Both the position numbers and the translations under genes were made by a program. This document shows, piece after piece, positions 58,190 through 64,000 of a stretch of 64,000 nt of DNA; position 1 is the stretch's first letter, and each line of letters begins with the position of its first letter. Below the pieces are notes generated by a model. It was not told the origin of the DNA, ran no database searches, and worked only from the letters and a program-made list of their open reading frames with translations. This stretch comes from Hippasteria phrygiana (taxonomy: Eukaryota; Echinodermata; Asteroidea; Valvatida; Goniasteridae): assembly GCA_037893225.1 (NCBI GenBank), contig JAZGUH010000327.1, forward strand, positions 992,001 through 1,056,000, read 5' to 3'.

Positions 58190-61078
58190 GAAAGGTGTAT
58201 ACATTTTGTGAAATGCGCATCTGTTGTCTATCGGTCTTCAAAGATTATTCGAATACCTTTTTGCCGGTTCGAATATTTTGAAGACAAAAAAATATGCACG
58301 CACAGATATGACTCTTGTGCTATTTTAATAGAAAAGTTACGGCGCCCAGCAGTGCCAAATGCCGCATTTTTGTCGATGGTAACTTTTTGTGGAGTAGGTT
58401 GTGTTCCCGTGCGTAAAACCCTTTACAATAAAATAATAACTGCAAACGCAGGCTGGAGTTTGGTTTCTTGTTTTTAGAACGTTCTACATACCCGAAATGA
58501 TCTTGATAGACGCATGCAAAAAAAGTCGATCGGGCAGTCTATAATATCGAGCGCCGCACGTAAAACACCGGCGTGATTTACGTGCAACTTTTTGCCGGCG
58601 CGGCATGCAGTTGCAGCTGACGCGTGTAAAACTTGATCGGCGATTATCGAATATTCGCTCAAACCCAGTTTCGAATAATCGAATAATCGAATACCAAATT
58701 ATTCGAAAATGAACAGGACGGACGCTCATATGGCATGATGAACACTGCTGAATGGCCATTTCACTGGTGGCGCATGGCATAACCTGCATCGCCTTTCAGA
58801 CTTCGTTTGGCTGTGGCAAAGCGATACAAAAGTGTAGTAATTCCGTATGCATGGAACTGGCTGTGCAGCAGCAAATATTGTCTGTGCCATGTGAAAGACC
58901 CACACATTGTAGTTGTACAAGTAAAAAAGAAAAATCTCAATCTCTCTATTATTATCAAAGCTGTGTGTGTATTTTCTTGCCAAGCAAAATTCACAGAACA
59001 AGCAAGTACAAATTACGCAGAGATTTTGGCTGGTAATCTCTACTGTGATAATCTATCATGAGTTACATCTGCCCTGGTGACTTACATAATGACAAAATTA
59101 GTCTTTGTTTTTGACAAGAATTAGTCTCCGTCTGCACAGAATTTGCACAGCTAACGAGTAAAAAAAAACCGACATTTTTGGTATTCTGTACAAAATATTT
59201 TCAAGCTATGAGTAGAGCATATTTACACTATTCTTCAATTCGAAATAATAAAAAAGCACAGATTAAAATGTTGATCAGTTTGTATCCACAAGTTCTGGGG
59301 TATATAGGTGAAAGTGGATATTACTGCTCAGTAACTCAGTTTCCATTTGACGATAAAGCTATATTAAATTACCAGTGTTCAAAGTCTTACATTGCCTGAA
59401 CTAGATGCTGCGAAGCCAGCTTCAGCACGACTATGATATTTTGGAGATGGGACTTGGGATATATTTAAATTAGAAGATAATTTGAATGCGTGTTCAAAAC
59501 TTTAAGGACAATCACTCGGAGAAGCAGTGCTCCAATACAAATTTAGTTCATGGGTTTATCTTGCTTACATATATAGCTATGTGCACTTGATAAAATTTAC
59601 ACAATCAGTAGTCTGTGAAAATAATTACCATTAGTAACAAAACATATCCACTAATCAAGATTTTTAAAATTATTTTTGAACAAAGAACAGTAAAATATTT
59701 TCAAGATTCCCCCTTCACTCTCCTTTTTGTTAACACAATTTGTGTGGACCAGAGGGGTGGAAATTCAGTTATATGTACACTAAATTTTGGATCCTCAGTA
59801 GCCATACAAGTATAAATGGAATTCTCAACACCAATGGTCAACTGCAGGACATGTGTCTGCCACATGCTTTGCCCAATTGAAATGAGTATTATCATCAACG
59901 TCACCCCAAAAGGGTTTGGATTTTAGAACTTTAACAAAAACCTATAATAATCTGAACTATGCCAAGAATGGAGCTGTCTACTCTGAATGCGTGGTACATG
60001 TATGAAGCAAAATTAATCTCCTATCTTTACAAGATTTGTGAACAGAAAGAAATATTTTCAAGTCGTGGCATATCAGCAATTGAACATAAAATTGAAGCAA
60101 CAATGTTTTGAAGCTTCACAGCCATGCCTATTACATGTACTAGTATTATTTCAATATTATTTATTCGAAGGAACACATTGCCTTGGAGGCAGAAAAGGCA
60201 TTTGTCCTAAAATAACTATGGTTATGATATATTATACATGTAATGTGCACAACTATCCCTTCAAAAGGCACTGTTTGTCTGAAAATTGTCAAAAATCTAC
60301 ATGCCCGGCTTTTCCGAATCAAACTTTCGTCCCCAAAAGGACGAATGCTTTTTGTAGCTCAATTGGGCACCTCAAAGGCAATGTGTCCCTTTAACCGTGA
60401 AAACCACCGTTAATGAAAACAAGGTGGTTTTTTTTTTTTGCAAAAGAGCAAAGAACCGTAGCTTGAAAGCATGACAAAACCTATGGAAAGAAGACAATGA
60501 TGAAATCTTGCTGAAATCTTGCTGAAATCTTTCCGTTTACTCATGCAAGAGGGCCCTATTTTTGTTTGGTAATAGAAGGACCTCTTTGTCAAAAGAGCTT
60601 AACAGCACTAAAGGCATTCCTTTCAAATAATCCATCAACTATTTTTTTTTTAAGAAATGTTGGATCGAAGTGGATTTTAAACAAGCTACATGTATTTAAA
60701 ATGAAAATCAACATGGAAACTTCAAGAAAATGTTTGTTATTTGTTGTTACACAATGCTATGGAGATACCACTGTTGTGCCTCTGTTGATATCATACATGG
60801 CTTATGATTTTGAAAATTTGCAGGAAAATAAAATCACAAATTTTTCACATTTCTTCTATTGGCTTGCTATAAAGGATCTGAAAATGGGCATGTACATGTA
60901 CAGTAACATGTAAATAACGCTGTTTTGTATTCAAGTCAAAATCCTAGTGCATGTTTCCTATAATAATCTACATAGTATACTAAGCCCTCATACCCATGAA
61001 ATAGACCCATCCATTACGGCCCACATACAGATGTATTGACCAATCACAACCACACGTGCCACACATCAAACTTGGACG
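58190..61078. other. AT-rich region without a recognised gene
   Basis: Contains TAATCGAATA-rich sequence (58640-58710) and the second copy of the short repeat of 43793 at about 60340-60395. Frames of ~115 codons at 60038 and 60566 run across repeats and have no recognisable similarity. Confidence 0.4.
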
Positions 61079-61225
61079 TCAGACTTTAGCCGTGTCCGCA
61101 CTGGACGTTTTTTGGAAGGTTTTACCGAGACGATGGTAAAATGAAAAATGGTCAAATGTGACCACTGTCCGCACTTGGACTTTTGACACAGGAACATTTT
61201 ACAGAGACCATGGTAGAAGTAACCG
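61079..61225. repeat. Imperfect internal duplication
   Basis: GTGTCCGCACTGGACGTTTT...TTTTACCGAGACGATGGTA and GTCCGCACTTGGACTTTT...TTTTACAGAGACCATGGTA are two ~65 bp units in tandem, probably part of a MITE. 61230-62080 shows no gene. Confidence 0.5.
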
Positions 61226-62079
61226 AGCTGTCAGAATAATGACTCATGAGGGCGCTTTGCGTGACCTTTCTAAATTTTGTCCAAAGTAGGTTACCATGAC
61301 CTTTGTTTCATGCAGAGAGTAGAAATACAGTTGGTGTAACAGTTGTCAGAAAAAAATTCAACAAATAAATACTACATGTGAAATCAAACCTGCCACCACA
61401 GGGATTGAAATATCCACTGGACCACTGGACCGAGTCCAGCGATTTGAGCATTGGTCTAGTGAACTCTTGACCGACCTAGTCCGGTGGTCTAGTGATTTAT
61501 TTAATAAACTGCATGAAATGCTATCACTAAAGTCCATTTTGTTTCTAAATCTAGTGAACTGAAAAAGCCCCATAATTTTTGGAATGGCTATTTTTAGTTT
61601 TGAGGCAGGGAGTTTCAATCAAAACAGCATTTCTAACCCCTCCCCCAACAAGGTCAGCAAAGGGGAAAACAATCGAAACAGCTCACTCATTCAAACCACT
61701 GCGTGTTCTTATTTTTTACCATTGGTCTTGTGAAATACCTTCCGGTCCAGTAACATTTTTGTGCTACTAGCCCAGCTGTCTAGTACATTTTTACCTGAAA
61801 TTTGATTTTTACACCATTTCCTTCATACCCAAGAAGAGGGATATCAATATTGGAATAAATGATTCAGTCCAGGGTAGAGCACTCAACCATATGGGATAAA
61901 ACGGCCAACATTTTGCAAAAAGAATACGTTTTTAGAATAGCTCTACTCACTATTGTTTTATTATTTTGGAATATCAAATAAAGAATAAAATGCATCTGAG
62001 TATAACAAATACATACATGTACATGTACACACAGTCTTAAAGGCCGTGTACATGATTGGTCATTGTTGCAATTTTCAAA

Positions 62080-62500
62080 AATGGGCGGATTTGGGGGTTA
62101 GTATGTTATAGGAAATATCGTTCCACTCACCTGTTCAAAGTTTTGCGTTGTTGGATTGCAAAAAATCTGAGATAAAAACAGCGCTTGTTTTCAACCGTCG
62201 GGCGGATGATAGCCTTTTATAGTCAAGGCGCGCGTGGCTACCAGCTGGACACGTGACGCGCCCTGAATGCCAGCATGTCCAGCGCGCCACTCGTCCGGGT
62301 AGCCACGCGCGCCTTGACTAAAGGCTACAGGGCAGTTTTCCAACGATTGCGGGCTGGAAATCGTTGTAAAACGATATAAATTTCTACTTTTCTTGACAAC
62401 GACAGCACACCTGGTGCCATCATTTCACAGGATGATTGAGACTACTATTAACTTACAGTCTAGTAAGGTATTTCGTAATAATTCAGTAAAAAAGAAAATT
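62080..62500 (-). repeat. Dispersed repeat R1, inverted copy with altered middle
   Basis: The reverse complement carries TTACGAAATACCTTACTAGACT, CATCCTGTGAAATGATG and CTAACCCCCAAATCCGCCC in the R1 order. The centre is replaced by the palindrome at 62210-62327. Confidence 0.65.
62210..62327. mobile_element. Palindromic MITE-like insert
   Basis: Arms TAGCCTTTTATAGTCAAGGC(GCGCGTGGCTACC) and GGTAGCCACGCGCGCCTTGA(CTAAAGGCTA), with second inner arms GCTGGACACGTGACGCGCC / GTCCAGCGCGCC. Non-coding. Confidence 0.7.
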
Positions 62501-63288
62501 GGAGAATTACCAATCGTGTACACTACCTTCAAACCTGGTTTCAATATAATCTTTAAATTTGCCAACAGCATCTGCAAGGAGTCCCTAATGCCGACACCGA
62601 TTATGGAAATACTCTGACGTGACTGATGCAAACAGGGCTACAAATGTAGTTAGCAAAGTTTCACCAAGTTTAACTTTACTGAGTATGTACAAGTCGTAAG
62701 AGTACCCATTCAAATATACATGCTGGCATGCTGTGTATTCAACAGTGTCCATCACGGCTTGAGTGCCACAAATTTAACCAATTTTATCCTTTGACTAGGA
62801 AATATGAGCATGAATGTCAGTACATTTTTTTGGACCATTTTAGATGCCATGTTTTCATTTTTTAGCCAAATGTCATGTACCATCTCAACTTACGACTGAC
62901 ATCTTGTGTACATGTACTGTCTGCATCCATTGCAACTATGGAAATTGGGATTTTAATACTCAGCATGCACAACAGGGGCCAATTTCATAAAGCTGTTAAG
63001 CACACAAATTTGCTTAGCATGAAAATCACATTGACTTTTGGCTGGTAACCTGTTTTTACTAAGCAAGACATTTTCATGCTAAGCAAATGTTTGTGCTTAA
63101 CAGCTCTATGAAATTGGCCCCAGACATCCACTACTAGACGATCTGGACAATGGTACATGTACATGTATGTGTTCAAAATGGACAAATTAGAAAGGGTATA
63201 CATCATGTTCAGCTTAAAATGGCACAAAATTGCAAGACAGAATTAATTGGCTTTCTCAGATGACCTTAGCCACACTTGTCTAGGGGAC
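62500..63288 (-). other. MARCHF5: Probable MARCHF5 3' UTR and downstream flank
   Basis: This is the non-coding sequence directly 3' of the MARCHF5 stop. It carries a MITE at 62975-63121 that would sit in the 3' UTR if the transcript extends that far. No polyadenylation site can be chosen with confidence, because several minus-strand AATAAA-like motifs exist further left. Confidence 0.4.
62975..63121. mobile_element. MITE with GGGGCCAATTTCATAAAGCT ends, copy 2
   Basis: Shorter sibling of 41476-41718 with the same ends and internal AAGCAAGACATTTTCATGCT. It lies ~170 bp 3' of the MARCHF5 stop codon. Confidence 0.8.
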
Positions 63289-63417
63289 TCACTGTGCAGG
63301 TTCTTGGCCATTTTCTTCTGGGTAGTCTTGAATGGTGCGATGAGCTTGCCTTAGATACTGGTGCTGTTTGTAGAAAACTTTGAGAGCCCCTTTAATGGTG
63401 ACAAATGCTATCCCACC
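63289..63417 (-). CDS. MARCHF5: MARCHF5 (MITOL) terminal coding exon
   Basis: MARCHF5 is a RING-CH E3 ubiquitin ligase of the mitochondrial outer membrane with four membrane spans. It acts on mitofusin, DRP1 and related substrates. After an AG acceptor (63418-63419, preceded by a TTTCACTTTC tract), a 42-codon phase-0 frame runs to TGA at 63289-63291. It encodes GGIAFVTIKGALKVFYKQ followed by HQYLRQAHRTIQDYPEENG. This is nearly the same as the end of vertebrate MARCHF5 (GGIAFVAIKGAFKVYFKQ, QQYLRQAHRKILNYPEQ): the fourth membrane span and the cytosolic tail. The tail is slightly longer than in vertebrates. The RING-CH domain and earlier spans must lie right of 64000. The TGA sits inside ACAGTGAGT, a donor-like string, but the family match ends here, so a stop is preferred. 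Confidence 0.92.
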   Translation of the reverse strand, partial: GGIAFVTIKGALKVFYKQHQYLRQAHRTIQDYPEENGQEPAQ

Positions 63418-63419
63418 CT

Positions 63420-64000
63420 GAAAGTGAAATCATCAAACAAAAAATGAGAACACTTTGGAAAAGGAAATGAAACTGAATTCTTTCTTAAAGCTACAATGTC
63501 CATGCTCTGAAAATATACTTCCATGGTAAGGAAGTGACATTTAAACGAAAAAATATCAAAACCTGTTTGTAAATTTTCCAAAAAAATTTTGAAATGGAAC
63601 CGGGATCTTGTAGTTTTGCTATTTCAACTTCATACAAAGCGTTTGATTCATGCTAACACCTCTGCCTAATCCCGGCCCCGTCTGGCTTTTTGATGCCTTG
63701 TACATACATGTATACTGTACATACCGTATTCCACACTTGATGCATGGTACACGTACATGTACATGTACATACACCCGACCATGCAGCTGCTGATAGCAAT
63801 TGCGGCAGCTTGGTCACTGCACATGGTGAAAATTTGAGGTGCGAACACCACCAAAGCCCGAGCTCCGAGCAGTTTGCACCGATCGATGAAAGCTACATTG
63901 CGAATACACATACAATAATGGACTGTAGTTGAAATTGTTGTGGGATTCTTTGGGAAATGCTTAATTTTTTTGTGGTAAGCTTGCTAAGTTTAAGTAAAGC
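63420..64000. other. Presumed last MARCHF5 intron
   Basis: Begins 5' of the terminal exon acceptor. TACATGTAC repeats at 63700-63775. No upstream MARCHF5 exon was recognised before the window edge. Confidence 0.5.

Noticed and set aside
60038..60913. Two ~115-codon plus-strand frames
   Set aside because: One runs through a dispersed repeat shared with 43793. Neither shows protein-like motifs.
1..64000. CRISPR array, operon or prokaryotic defence system
   Set aside because: No regularly spaced direct repeats with unique spacers and no prokaryotic gene arrangement. The sequence is animal nuclear DNA.

Overview
This is eukaryotic, animal DNA. It has no prokaryotic gene organisation, the coding exons have GT/AG splice sites, and most of the 64 kb is transposon-derived or repetitive. 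Only two host genes could be supported, both on the minus strand. The first is the 5' part of a CPEB2/3/4 (Orb2)-type cytoplasmic polyadenylation element-binding protein: coding exon 1 at 15047-16324 and a short second exon at 8133-8250 that has no start codon of its own. The second is the terminal coding exon of MARCHF5 (MITOL, a mitochondrial E3 ubiquitin ligase) at 63289-63417. The rest of CPEB should lie left of the window and the rest of MARCHF5 right of it. Dense TACATGTA-type sequence, frequent TAGGCCTA motifs and the set of transposon families suggest an echinoderm or other ambulacrarian deuterostome. That placement is inference.

Layout. 1-8.1 kb is CPEB intron or flank: TACATGTA-rich sequence, one piggyBac-like MITE and dispersed repeats. 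8.1-16.3 kb holds the two CPEB exons and the 6.8 kb intron between them, which carries a repeat with a Crypton-like recombinase fragment, a tRNA-type SINE and two oppositely oriented TTAA-flanked MITEs. 16.4-33 kb is intergenic repeat territory: SINEs, MITEs with long poly-G cores, a second Crypton-like copy, a broken ~240 bp tandem array, a CR1-like LINE end and a Harbinger-like element flanked by TTA. 33.4-39.8 kb is an old I-group LINE on the minus strand (ORF1 zinc knuckles, APE endonuclease, RT, RNase H), interrupted by a 654 bp hAT-type MITE with a perfect 8-bp target duplication. 40-47 kb holds MITEs, duplicated blocks shared with 23-26 kb, and RTE-like debris. 47.3-49.7 kb is a fairly complete but frameshifted plus-strand LINE with an inverted-repeat insertion. 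50-58 kb includes palindromic MITEs and a 1.85 kb Kolobok-like element (TTAA flanks, THAP zinc-finger remnant). 58-64 kb is repeats and the MARCHF5 3' end.

Biologically, the host content is a translational regulator (CPEB) next to a mitochondrial ubiquitin ligase (MARCHF5). From memory, human CPEB3 and MARCHF5 are direct neighbours on chromosome 10, arranged head to head. Here they are neighbours in the same orientation, with about 47 kb of transposon-filled DNA between the MARCHF5 stop and the CPEB start. This looks like an old linkage with a changed orientation. No prokaryotic-style system, CRISPR array or gene cluster was found.
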